Shown piece after piece: positions 46,298 to 56,847 of a DNA stretch of 64,000 nucleotides. Within the stretch, counting starts at the first letter, position 1, and each line of letters opens with the position of its first letter. Under the pieces are notes generated by a model. The model was not told the DNA's origin, did no database searches, and saw nothing but the letters and a program-made list of their open reading frames with translations. Both the position numbers and the translations under genes were made by a program. The stretch comes from Fallopia convolvulus (Eukaryota; Streptophyta; Magnoliopsida; Caryophyllales; Polygonaceae), in assembly GCA_964016875.1 (NCBI GenBank), contig OZ024724.1:50284438-50348437 (forward strand), given 5' to 3'.

Positions 46298-49060
46298 AAT
46301 TCCCCCATGCTTAACCCTTGCTTGTCCTCAAGCAAGACATAAATCCAAGTTACACCAAAGAAATGCAATCATACATCCATCTCAAGTCAAACAAACATTT
46401 CACATATAATCAAAAACCCGACCAAGACTTCGTAACATGCATTATAACTAGCAAAGAGTACAGACCATTCATTCATTCTAGACCTCGCCAAGGTAATTGT
46501 GTTTGCACTCAAACTCTCAAGTGTTTAAGGGTATGTGTTTCAATCAACATCAACCATGAAAACTAGACTACCATATGCTCGCATCAGAGTTCTAAATCTC
46601 CACCAACAAAAATTTGGAATGGGGATCAAACACATAACAAAAATCACGAGGTCTTTTTAAGGCTTGTAATGGGGACAAAGTAAAGAGAAATTTGGAAGGG
46701 ATTAATTTTTGGCTTGTGGTACTAAATCCGGGATAAAGAACTAATCCTAAACCCAAACTTTACACTTCCTTTTCTTACTTCTCCCAACTTCTTTTACCAA
46801 CTCCATACACACTTTGTTTCTTTTTTTTCATTGTTTCTTTGCCTCTTCTTTAACTCTTTTTCTTTCACACTAATGAAGACTACTAACAATTAAGCTCAAA
46901 TTTTCTTTCTTTTGCTTTGCACAAACTTTTCATCTTTATTTTTTTTTTCACTTTACACACAAGAGTTGTATTTCCTCTTTTCCTCCTTTTCTTCCAACTC
47001 CCCCATACTTACATCAAACTCACACAAACCAAAACCAACCTAAAGTCCTAAATCTCGGATGGGTCAAGCTTATTCGGCTAGGAATCATTTTGTGGAGCTC
47101 ATAAAAACGGGCTTAAAGCTCAAAAGAAATGGGGTGTCAAGAACATGGATCTTGTAGGGTAGGAAGAGAAATAATAGGCTAATAAAAAACATTGTCTCAC
47201 TCATTTTAATGTCATGCATTCAATCATATAAAGCAGTCTTAAAAAAGAGTCATAACACAAGTTCTAGAGCTAGATAATCATGGTGATACACTCAAGAATG
47301 TATAGAGAACAAATAATCACGAAATGCCAAAAATATCTTACAAGGCTAATTTTTTTTGTCTAGAACTTCAGAATGAATCAAATACTCAAGCTAGATACAT
47401 GCTCCATCCTATAATCAAGGTAATTAATCAATGATCATGCTCATATCATATCAAATTTAGCATATCATGCAAATCATGGGTTAGAACTTATACTTAGCAT
47501 AGAAACACAAGAGGAATCAAACAATGGGGAAATAAGAACCTAAATGCAATATTTTTGTATTTTTAAATTTTTTCTGATTTTTTTTTCATTTCTCAGGATT
47601 TTAATCAATGCATGCAAAAATATAAATATGACCTAATCTAATGCAACTACATGCAATGCACAAGTAATTCCCTTCCCCCCATGCTTAAAACATACTTTGT
47701 CTCCAAAATATAGTAAAAAGTAAAGGAAAGAGAAAACTCACAAAACTCTAGTTATCTGGGTATTACGGCGGGAAATCCGACGGTGGTAGTGGTGGTGTAA
47801 GACCTTCGGAACGGAACTCGGAGAAAAGACTGTCGGTGCGGGCAGGATAACGGGAGATGCGGGCGCGCCGTCGTCATGCCGCGGTCGCGCCACAAAGGAC
47901 CACGGTCGCGCCATCGGCCTTTTTGCCCGCGTCACTTGCTTCTGCTCTCTGTTGGAATTACGCGGGTAAGGCTCGGTCCTGCGCGGTCGCGCCACTTCAT
48001 GTTATACCCGCACTCCTCTAAATGCTTTGGGGTATTAATTTTTAAACCTGGGGTATCTAAACACACACAAAAACTAATAAAAAGCAAAAGATTAAACTGA
48101 AAAAGAAATCTACTCTAAACATTGGATTGCCTCCCAATAAGCGCTTGTTTAACGTCATTAGCTTGACCCTTAGCATGAATTGACAAGATTAGACAAATGC
48201 CCTTAACAACCTGTCAAACCCCTGTGCACACATCTCAGAAAAGCATAAGTAACACAATGATAAATTAAAGATGCATAATATAACCTTCAAAGACCGTTTT
48301 AACTTATCAAACATGTGTGCCCAATTGGCATGAGATGGCATTTGTTCAAATAAATTCAACAGAAGTGGTGGCTTTAGAAAATACTTACAGTATGAAATAA
48401 AGCACTTATCAGCAATACCACGTTTATCCAGGATGAACTCCAGATATTCTCCATCTTCCACCTTGTGTTGTAGGCTTGGCTCCTCATCTTGGAACTCCAT
48501 AAGCTCTTGATGTGAGAAGGTGGGAAAACTGAAGCATGGGATGTCAAGGCCTAACATAGGGCGCACCATGACAACAGGAGCCTTAATAGATGTATCATGT
48601 TGATTTTCTCCCTCATGGTTGTCTACTTCATCAACAAAGAAGTCATCATGATCAGCAAAGTAATCTTCTTCCAAAACCACAAAACCCTCTAACAATTTAC
48701 TCCACATTAGTGAAGATGGCTCCCTAGGCTCCGTAAGAATCTCCATGTTTGTACAAACTTCTCTTGGCTCTGTGATGATCTGCACAACTTGCCTTATAGG
48801 TGTGAATTCATGTGGGGCATCAAATTCATCTTCATAACTCACATAAAGTGTACTAGATTGCTCCTCAACTTGAATCTGAGTGTCTCACTCATGATCGTTT
48901 GACTCCAATGTGATTTCACCACTCCTTCCACATAACTCAAAAGGACATGAGATTGTGGAATGAAAACTTGAAGAACATGACTCACAGTGCTCCATGATTA
49001 AAGCATCCGCCCTTTTTGAGATATCCCTGATTATATCCTCAAGGGACGTATCAACCGGTT
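46298..49060 (-). mobile_element. Internal 3' part of the family D element
   Basis: It starts with the purine tract and 'cccccatgcttaacccttgc', then AT-rich untranslated sequence. A GC-rich spacer at 47760-48000 has three copies of (C)CRCGGTCGCGCCA. Then comes 'ggattgcctcccaataagcg' (48123), the counterpart of 'gggttgcctcccgagcagcg' at 15863 in family B, and finally an acidic ORF. The 5' LTR, gag and pol are absent; the right border near 49060 is inferred. Confidence 0.65.
48189..48842 (-). CDS. Acidic retrotransposon-associated protein, unknown function
   Basis: A 217-residue open frame with ATG start (MSYEDEFDAPHEFTPIRQVV). It is strongly acidic in the first half ('EEDYFADHDDFFVDEVDNHE') and more hydrophobic at the C-terminus ('KVILCIFNLSLCYLCFSEMC'). 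I do not recognise a domain. Its place just 5' of the 'gcctccc...gcgcttgtttaacgtc' spacer equals that of the protease region in family B, so it is likely part of, or carried by, the family D element and not a host gene. The frame is intact. Confidence 0.5.
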   Translation of the reverse strand: MSYEDEFDAPHEFTPIRQVVQIITEPREVCTNMEILTEPREPSSLMWSKLLEGFVVLEEDYFADHDDFFVDEVDNHEGENQHDTSIKAPVVMVRPMLGLDIPCFSFPTFSHQELMEFQDEEPSLQHKVEDGEYLEFILDKRGIADKCFISYCKYFLKPPLLLNLFEQMPSHANWAHMFDKLKRSLKVILCIFNLSLCYLCFSEMCAQGFDRLLRAFV

Positions 49061-49551
49061 GGGATGGTTGTGAAGATGACTCGACTAAAAAGCTTTAATG
49101 ACTCGACTATCAACAACGAGGATGAGCTCACGAAGGGCGAGTGCCCCTTCCCTGCCATGGAGATCTTCTTCTTGCGCCTACCTGCCACTCTGATTTTAGA
49201 CATTGCAACAGCCTCGGCGTTGGCGACAGCTGCTCAGTTCGACCCCGAAACCCTCGCTTTCTCTCTTTTCTTCCGCGCATTGGACTTGTTCTATACTTTC
49301 AAATGAGATTCTTGTTTGAGTGTTTCCATCGGTAACTAGCTAGTTACATCATATATAAAAATCAAAATGTACGTTATTTTGTTATGTCAGTTTATCCAGA
49401 TGTCAAATTATTCGGTCTTTGGATCTACTAAACATGTCGGGTATCTTAAAATCTTAAAATAAACTAGATAGTTACAATCTCATCAAGTTCACGTGCTTGC
49501 AAGCTAGGTAGCTAGGCCTAGGCGATAAAGAACATTGATCTGGCAATCTAA
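49061..49551. other. No supported gene
   Basis: An 80-codon plus-strand frame (49064-49306) covers a locally GC-richer patch but has no recognised domain. The rest is AT-rich. Confidence 0.4.
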
Positions 49552-49636
49552 TACTCCCTCCGTCCCACAATGTTTGTCCCTTTTCCTTTGTAATTTACAA
49601 AGGAAAAGGGACAAACATTGTGGGACGGAGGGAGTA
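49552..49636. mobile_element. Stowaway-like MITE, almost perfect foldback hairpin
   Basis: The element 49554-49634 is flanked by TA at both ends. The left half CTCCCTCCGTCCCACAATG... is the exact complement of the right half, with arms of about 40 bases and only one or two unpaired bases at the centre ('gtaatttac'). TA target and CTCCCTCCGT ends are those of Stowaway/Tc1-mariner MITEs. Confidence 0.95.
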
Positions 49637-50064
49637 ATTATGAACGTATGAGTACGGTTAAAACAAGAGATTGTAGCTTACACTCTGTACGTACGCTGTT
49701 GGTCAAATTATCTCTTGTGAGGGCGCATGTGAAAGTGAATGTGATCGAGAAAACAGTACAACCTAGAGACATATACTATATCTCTATGCACATATGCATG
49801 TAAAAAGTAATGCAATTATATATGCAACGTACCCATCTAGTGGTAGCTCTCGATTTGGGATGGCTTGCTATAATCGACCACTTTCTAATTATTGGAGGCT
49901 TTATATCATGTGACACTGCTCCACCTTTCACTTTATTATATAATAATGTTTCGTCTTTATTTATTTTTTAAATTTTAATCGAAATTTTGTTAAGACGTAA
50001 TAGTATATATATACACCACTCCTTCACATGGACACACTCCTTTCTGTTTAGACATACTAGTTAA
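49637..50064. other. No gene seen
   Basis: AT-rich intergenic DNA. The 61-codon frame starting at 49618 overlaps the MITE and is spurious. Confidence 0.45.
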
Positions 50065-50378
50065 TGATATATCGATGGCAAGTGTAGAGACAGTTGGAGA
50101 GAGAAATAAGGGTGATAGACGGCTAGATGCCAGGACAGGATTCGATCGGATGATTGTGATTTTATTGCTTTGCTGTTTTGTGCATTTCGATTATTCTGTT
50201 GTTTCTTTGCCTTGTCGTTTTGCTTGGTTTTTAGGTTGTTTATTGGTCACGCCCTTTGGGCCTTTCGGGTGCACCCTCTTCTCTGTGTTAGGTAAGAGGT
50301 ATCCTTATTTTGATCCCCAAATTCCGCTATAGCAAAACTCCATTGGATCAATGTTATTGTTGTTGTTGATATATCGAT
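50065..50378 (+). mobile_element. LINE 3' fragment with 12-bp target duplication
   Basis: TGATATATCGAT occurs at 50065-50076 and 50367-50378. The 290 bp between end in 'caatgttattgttgttgttg', a (TTG)n tail typical of RTE LINEs or SINEs that use their machinery. The 85-codon frame inside has no recognised domain. Confidence 0.85.
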
Positions 50379-50999
50379 CATTAACCTGTTAAATAGCAGA
50401 ATTCCACCTCAAAAATAACATAAGTTTAATTAATTTTGGTGTGAGTTTAGGTAATCTACTTAGTACAATACTAAAGTAGAAACTATGTATGTAGAAAATT
50501 TTGTGTCACTTGTCATCATTTGAAAATATTAGAATTAAATTTTTAATAAGTTTTGTTAAAAGACTACCCACTTTTCCACTTCCTCCACTTTCTATGAAAC
50601 CACTACAATATATTTTTTTAAGAAAAATTTGATTCAAAAATATTTTATTATTCTAAATTTTTTATATAAATGGTTATTTTGAAGTTATCTAAAAATTATT
50701 TTTTAATGAACATTTAATTAAAAAATCATAGTATTCTAATGATCTAGCATGAATAATTTTTTGAATTTATCCAAACACTATTTTTTTTAATGAATTGTAT
50801 CCAAAAATTATTATTATTCTAACCATCTCTTACAAATTTTTATTTTGAATTTATCTAAATATTATTATTTACTCATTTTTTTTCTAGGATCCAAAAGTTG
50901 GGAGAATATTGGCATGAAGTTGCACTTAAATGCATATCCTAAATTCATTTTTATAATTTTAGATAATATAATTACAAAATAAATACAAGTGATAAGAAA
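50379..50999. other. No gene seen
   Basis: AT-rich DNA with many short 'tttgaatttatctaaa' near-repeats between 50620 and 50880. No TIR or LTR end. Confidence 0.4.
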
Positions 51000-52955
51000 T
51001 ATTCCCTCCATTTCACAATAGATGTCTATACAGGCTTTTTTCTTGTTTCACAATAGATATCCATATAAGAATTTTGTCCATTACTTTTCATTTACACCCC
51101 TAATAATTACACTACATTGATCCTATACAATTTCCCCAAAAACACAAAATAACTTAGTAGGAACAAGTTGATGACCCGGGCCTTGCCCGGGGACTTTTTT
51201 AAATAAAAATTATAAAATATTATTTAAAATGAATACAAATATTATCTTATTCTTAAAAATGTTATTTATAATATTTATGTAATAATTATGCAATATTATA
51301 ATAATATCTTATATTATTAAAATGAATACAAATATTATCTTATTCTTAAAAATGTTATTTATAATATTTATGTAATAATTATGCAAAAGTTGACGTTCTT
51401 AACTCATTGGGTTGACCCCAATCCGCACAAAAATCGCAACGAATTGACCCAATCATCCCGTAAATTTTAATGATATGCATGAACTTGTACTCAACCGAAC
51501 CTGAAATGACCGGGCCTAAACCTAACTGAACTGACCTGATTAACTGGTTTAACATTAAGGGATCAATAATTTTTTATTTATTTATTAAGGGGTCTGTAAT
51601 ATGAAATATCAACATACTTATGAATAGAAAATTAATATATTGTAAAACATAACATATCTATACCGATATTGATTAAAAAATTTGTCATACTTATTAATAT
51701 AAAAATGGTGTAAAAAATCATCATGAAAATTTTAAAACTTATCATATTTGTGAATGAAAAAATAATCTACGAAAAGTGAAGAGTTAATATAAATTCTAGC
51801 ATTAAAAACATGGTCCATATATAATAATTAAAAAAGTGTGGGCGTAGTTATGGATGCAACATTAATATAAACAATTTGGTAACTAAAACTATTGTGACTG
51901 AAATTAAAGGTTAATGACAATATTGTATTTAACTATCATATTTATAGATAGAACATTAATATATAAAACCTGACATATATATGGATGAAAATTTAAAAAG
52001 TTATCATTCTTAAGCATAGAAAATTAATATTGAAAATTTTGAAATTAATATGAAAACTATGGTAAATATTCATTAAAAACATTGACATACTTATAAACAA
52101 AAAATTAATGTAAAAATCCGAAATTAATATAAAAATATATGATTATAAATATGGTTCATACTAAAAAGTTGTCTATTTCATTTGGAGGTATTAAATTAAT
52201 TTATTATTATTATATATAATAATCATACCAAACTGATAATTAAATATTACAATATAATGAAAAAAATTTCAAGATAAGTTAATATCCGTACGACAAATCG
52301 TACTCGTTAAATTGTTCAATTTTAACTATACTTTTTGTAAATTTTGTTATCGATATAATATAATTTTTATAAATATTGTACGTACAAATCGTAATCATGA
52401 AAAAAATAACCATACGATCAATTATGTAGTATATTTTATCTATATTATATGGATAGAAGATGATTAAATATTATTACAACATAATGAACATGAACAAAGA
52501 TAAAAATTAATGGTAGAGAGAAAAAGTTATCCAATCTCATAGTAAATTGAAAAAAAAAATATAAATTCTTATATAGTATATTTTATTTATACTATATGGA
52601 TATACGATAATTAACTATTATAATATGAACATGAACAAAGATAAAAATTATGGATAGAGTTAAAAATTTATCCAATCTCATATGAAATTGATAAAAAAAA
52701 TTATTAAGTAAGGTGAGTGAATAAAATTGGAAATTCCATAAGGTAATAGAATTACATAGTATGTAATTTATTAAAAAGTTATTATTAAAAATAGGTTGGC
52801 TGGGATATAAATTTATAATGACGAATCTGCCCAAAAGTGCTTCAGGTTTAGAAGATATATATTAATCTAGGTGATAAGGGTAATTTTGGGAAAAAAAATT
52901 CCTTAATATATGTGAAAATTTGTCTATGGACATCTATTGTGAAACAGAGAGAGTA
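51000..52955. mobile_element. Stowaway-like MITE split by a 1.7-kb insertion
   Basis: The left arm TTCCCTCCATTTCACAATAG starts at 51002 after TA. The complementary right arm 'ctattgtgaaacagagaga' ends near 52953. The intact relative at 56036-56287 shows that the two arms belong to one element. Everything between about 51165 and 52856 is foreign to it. Confidence 0.8.
51165..52856 (-). mobile_element. AT-rich insertion, Helitron-like ends
   Basis: At the left edge ACCCGGGCCTTGCCCGGGG (51174-51192) forms a strong hairpin 10-12 bases inside the border. On the minus strand it reads hairpin-TCATCAACTTG, one base from the Helitron CTAG end seen in its neighbours. The opposite edge on the minus strand reads TCTTCTAAACCTGAAGC, resembling 'tatactaaagcggagg'. 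The interior has no ORF but a 67-bp direct repeat (51226-51292 and 51319-51385) and a degenerate ~118-bp duplication at 52440-52690. Confidence 0.45.
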
Positions 52956-53041
52956 TATTGGTTAAGTGGTATTATTTTTATAATGGGTAAATAATAGTTG
53001 TAAATTAGAAGCACTACTCTACTATTCAACTTCTTATCATA

Positions 53042-55324
53042 ACTCTAAACCAAAGCGGAGGTTAAAAAAATTATTAAACACCACATGTTGCTTTTAGATT
53101 GGACCACAAGTACCACCCCCTTTTATTAAAATCAATCTTTGACAAAATAATTAAGTTAATATAAAGATAGTGTAATGTACCTACAATCTTATATCACTAT
53201 AATCAATGGATAGAAAATCTCATTCTTAATTTAAAAAAAATAATCTTTTATTTTTAGATATGATAAATAGGAAGATTATTAAGATATTTTTATGCTATAT
53301 GTTATACAAATATTAAGATATTTATTTTATTTTTAGATGAAATGAATATACTAGGTTTAGATAATTAAGTTTAATATAAAGATAGTGTAATGTACATACA
53401 ATCTTATATCACTATGTATGACTTCTACAGTTTGAATTGAATTCCACTTTCTATATTTCATATTGTGTTATATACTTATATACATATATATTTATATACA
53501 TATATATATATATGAAAAAGAGTCACGTGCGAATGGGCGCCTAAGTGAGAAATAAGAATAAATCTCGTTCGTTCCTTCCAAAAAATCAACGTCCTTGATT
53601 AAACATTCATTTAAAAAATTAAAATACGGCACGGACGAATTTTTCCCGTATTATTCGCATATTTTTCAATAAAATACGACACGGACGAATTTTTCCCGAA
53701 TTTTTCGAAAAATACGTTTTTATGAGACGCGCCCAGTTTGTTCATCAGAAATAGCGATTTGTTCATCAGAAATAGCGATTTGTTCATCAATACTAACTAA
53801 TTGTGCATTGAGTTTTTGATAACATTGTTCATTGATTTCAAACTTTTTTAATTTTTATTTTTATTTTTTAACCTTATTTATGTGTAGGAATACAATATTT
53901 ATGTAGTTTTTTATGCACATATAATTAGTTTCGATATACCCATATTTGTTCATTGATATACTCGTATTTGTTCATTGATATACCCCTATTTGTTCATTGA
54001 TATACACATGTTTGTTCATTGGTATACCATTATTTGTTCATTGGTATACTTCTTTTTGTTCATTGGTATACTAGTATTTGCTCATTGATATACCATTATA
54101 CCCTATTTGTTCATGTATATACACCTATTTGTTCATTGATATACACTTATTTGTTCATTGATATAACCTTTTTTGTTCATTGATCTAACCTTGTTTGTTC
54201 ATTGGAATACACTATTTGTTCATGGATATACCCCTATTTGTTCATTGATATAACCTTTTTTGTTTATTATTATACCTTTATTTGTGAATTGAAATAAACT
54301 TATGTTTATGTGTCAATGACATCAACTTGTACAAATATGCATAAACTAATGAACAAATTGATGTTACAAATGAACAAATATGCACAAACCGATGAACAAA
54401 TATGCCAAAACTAATGAACAAATATGTCAAAATCAATGAACAAATCCAAAGTGTTGATGAATAAATTCACATTGTTGATAACAAATCCACAATACTGATG
54501 AACAAATCCACATTGTTGATGAACAAATCCACATTGTTGATGAACAAATCCACAATACTGATGAACAAATCCACAATATTGATGAACAAATATGCACAAA
54601 CCGATGAACAAATATGCCAAAACCAATGAACAAATATGAATATAACAATGAACAAATCCACAATGTTGATGAACAAATCCACATTGTTGATGAACAAATT
54701 GATGTTATTAATAAACAAATATGCACAAACCGATGAACAAATATGTCAAAACCAATGAACAAATATGAATATAACAATGAACAAATATGCATATATCAAT
54801 GAACAAATATGCATAAATTAATGAACAAATTGATGTTACAAATGAACAAATATGCACAAAACCGATGAACAAATATGCCAAAACCAATGAACAAATATGT
54901 CAAAACCAATGAACAAATCCACAGTGTTGATGAACAAATCCATATTGTTGATGAACAAATCGACAATGCTGATGAACAAATCTAGGCTGTTTTTTTTTTC
55001 AAAAATACGCGAATAATTCGCCAATAATTCGCCTGTGCCGTTTTTTTCCCCTTTTAAGTGAAATGATCAGCGCCTTTGATTTTTCTGGATCCAACGGCTC
55101 CTGTTCTTTCTTATTTCGCACATGGGCGCCCATTCTCACCTGAACCGGACTCTGTATATATATTGTCTTTTGGAATTTTTTCTAAGCACTTTGATTTTGA
55201 CAATTATTTTTAGAGTGTTATATGTATTTATATGTTATAATCTTACAATAATTTTTTAAATATTAGAAGATTATATTTATTTATAATTATAACTCTTACA
55301 TGGCACGAGCCTAATACTAGTTTA
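53042..55324 (+). mobile_element. Second Helitron-like copy, containing the TTTGTTCAT element
   Basis: From 'aaagcggaggttaaaaaaat' at 53047 to about 53420 it follows the copy at 36936 almost base for base. It ends at 'catggcacgagcctaatact' + AGT (to 55324). The interior is interrupted at 53520-55152 by a TIR element. Confidence 0.5.
53520..55152. mobile_element. TIR element made of two converging TTTGTTCAT / ATGAACAAA arrays
   Basis: The left end GAGTCACGTGCGAATGGGCG and the complement of the right end (GAGTCCGGTTCAGGTGAGAA then TGGGCGCCCATGTGCGAAAT) are inverted repeats of ~40 bp; the left has lost about 6 bases. Next come AT-rich parts with 'gcacggacgaatttttcccg' twice at the left (53636, 53679) and 'aaaaatacgcgaataattcg' at the right. 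The body is an array of about 18 TTTGTTCAT-type words on plus (53733-54250), a unique centre (about 54262-54340), and about 27 TGAACAAA words (54348-54980), spaced 20-23 bp. No transposase is encoded. A relative in opposite orientation begins at 63024. The flank is (TA)-rich and a target duplication is not clear. Confidence 0.85.
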
Positions 55325-56033
55325 ATTCATTCAAGATGACCCACCTCTAGCAGTTTAATGCATTTAAATAAAACAACCCTATTATCATCATGAAAAGCTG
55401 GGTCTTAATGGTTTTAACATTTAAAACATTTCTGGATGGGGTTCGTTGAGTCGTCTGTTTACCAGTGAAGAAAAACACGGGCATTACTAAGTAGATGTGG
55501 CGTGGGACACTGTGTAGCCTACCTAACACATCCTTCTCCATTTTCCAAACTTGAGGAATTGAAGCACAGTTGATTTAATTTAACCACCCACCATCTATCA
55601 TATCTACGTTTATGATTTCACAATCCCACCAAATTTGTCCTCTATGAAAAACAATTCGTTCAATTAAGACATCGAATAAATTCGGGAGCCGTAGATTTGG
55701 CTAGCTAGCTGCGCTTAATAAAGTGAGTTCGAGATTTGTTTTTCCTGAAATTTGTGAATTGTGTAATTTGGGGACCGGGGTAAAATGTGTTTCACACAAA
55801 CTGTACATGTTTGCACCTCGCTGTAGAGTGTAGATCAATCTGGCGAACACGCTTTGTATGCTAGTTTTATTGCAACTTGGCAAATATTCCAACACTATAT
55901 ATAAACCTAGTGAGCCAAGATATACTTACGGGGCCGGAGTATTAAAAGAGTAAAACTACTAGGTAATTATGGATCCCAGAAGAGTCAATCCACTTATCAC
56001 ATTTGACTATTTGAGTCATTTCACATAGATACA
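55325..56033. other. No gene seen
   Basis: Intergenic. Short frames (55347-55541, 55701-55895) carry no recognisable motif. Confidence 0.45.
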
Positions 56034-56289
56034 TACTCCCTCCGTTTCACAATACTTGTTCTTAAAGTCTTTTATTTTTGTTTCAAAATAGTTGTTCATA
56101 CAAAATTTTTACCCATATATACCCCTAATAATTATACTACCCCACATTAATTATACATACACTTCTCCCAAAAAGTGAAAAAAAGTACAAAAAGAAGAGC
56201 ATTTAATAGGGGTATTTTGGGCAAAAAAAATTTCCCTTAATATGTGTGAAATTTTGTCTATGAACAAGTATTTTGAAACGGAGGGAGTA
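56034..56289. mobile_element. Intact Stowaway-like MITE, 252 bp
   Basis: The element 56036-56287 starts CTCCCTCCGTTTCACAATAC, ends in 'gtattttgaaacggagggag' and is flanked by TA. The arms pair for over 60 bases with few mismatches. It lies 560 bp upstream of the IQD start codon. Confidence 0.92.
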
Positions 56290-56847
56290 CATATTTTCAT
56301 GAAAGTACGTAAAAAGGAATGAAAATGAATGTAGTCCACCTTAGTGTCATGATACACTGATAAAAAAAATCAACTTATTTTACACAACCTCTTATCTATT
56401 ATAAAAAGGTGCCTTCCATCAAGGAGGTGGATAATTAAATAAAGGAATCAATGGGTTTCAGTTCTTACGGTTGGAAAACATAATAATTTATGGGAATATA
56501 TATCTCTGGACAGCTGGAAAATAATTCACTACCTCCCAGAATTATCAAAAATAATAATTGACGAATAAGAAATCTGAGTCCTGACAGCTCTTTTTATTCT
56601 TTCTCGTTTTTTTTTCCCTCTCGCTGTGCGTAAACGCCTAAACGGTATGGCAGACTAGAAGAGTAACCAAAACAAGAAAGGAAGAAACGTAAAATAAATA
56701 CAGACGGACTCTATCATAAAAGGTAAGCTAGATTTTAGGCTGGGTTTCAGTTCCGTCCCTCACTTACAAAACACACTGTTCCAACACCCAAAATTAAATT
56801 AAGCCTCTGTTCTATCTCTCTCGCTGAGATCGTCCTGACTGAAATTA
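56290..56847 (+). promoter_or_regulatory. Upstream region of the IQD32-like gene
   Basis: It contains the presumed promoter and leader. The 90 bases before the ATG are rich in pyrimidines ('ctatctctctcgctgagatc'), typical of plant leaders. I see no certain TATA box. Confidence 0.4.

Noticed and set aside
49064..49306. 80-codon plus-strand frame next to the family D element
   Set aside because: No recognisable domain and no homologous context. The GC-richer composition alone is not enough.
53733..54980. Possible CRISPR-like array
   Set aside because: Repeats are short, variable and in two opposite blocks in a plant genome; no cas genes and no constant repeat/spacer layout.
54411..55024. Several overlapping minus-strand frames with ICSS/LFI repeats
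   Set aside because: They arise from the ATGAACAAAT array, which has few stops on that strand. There is no start context or known domain.
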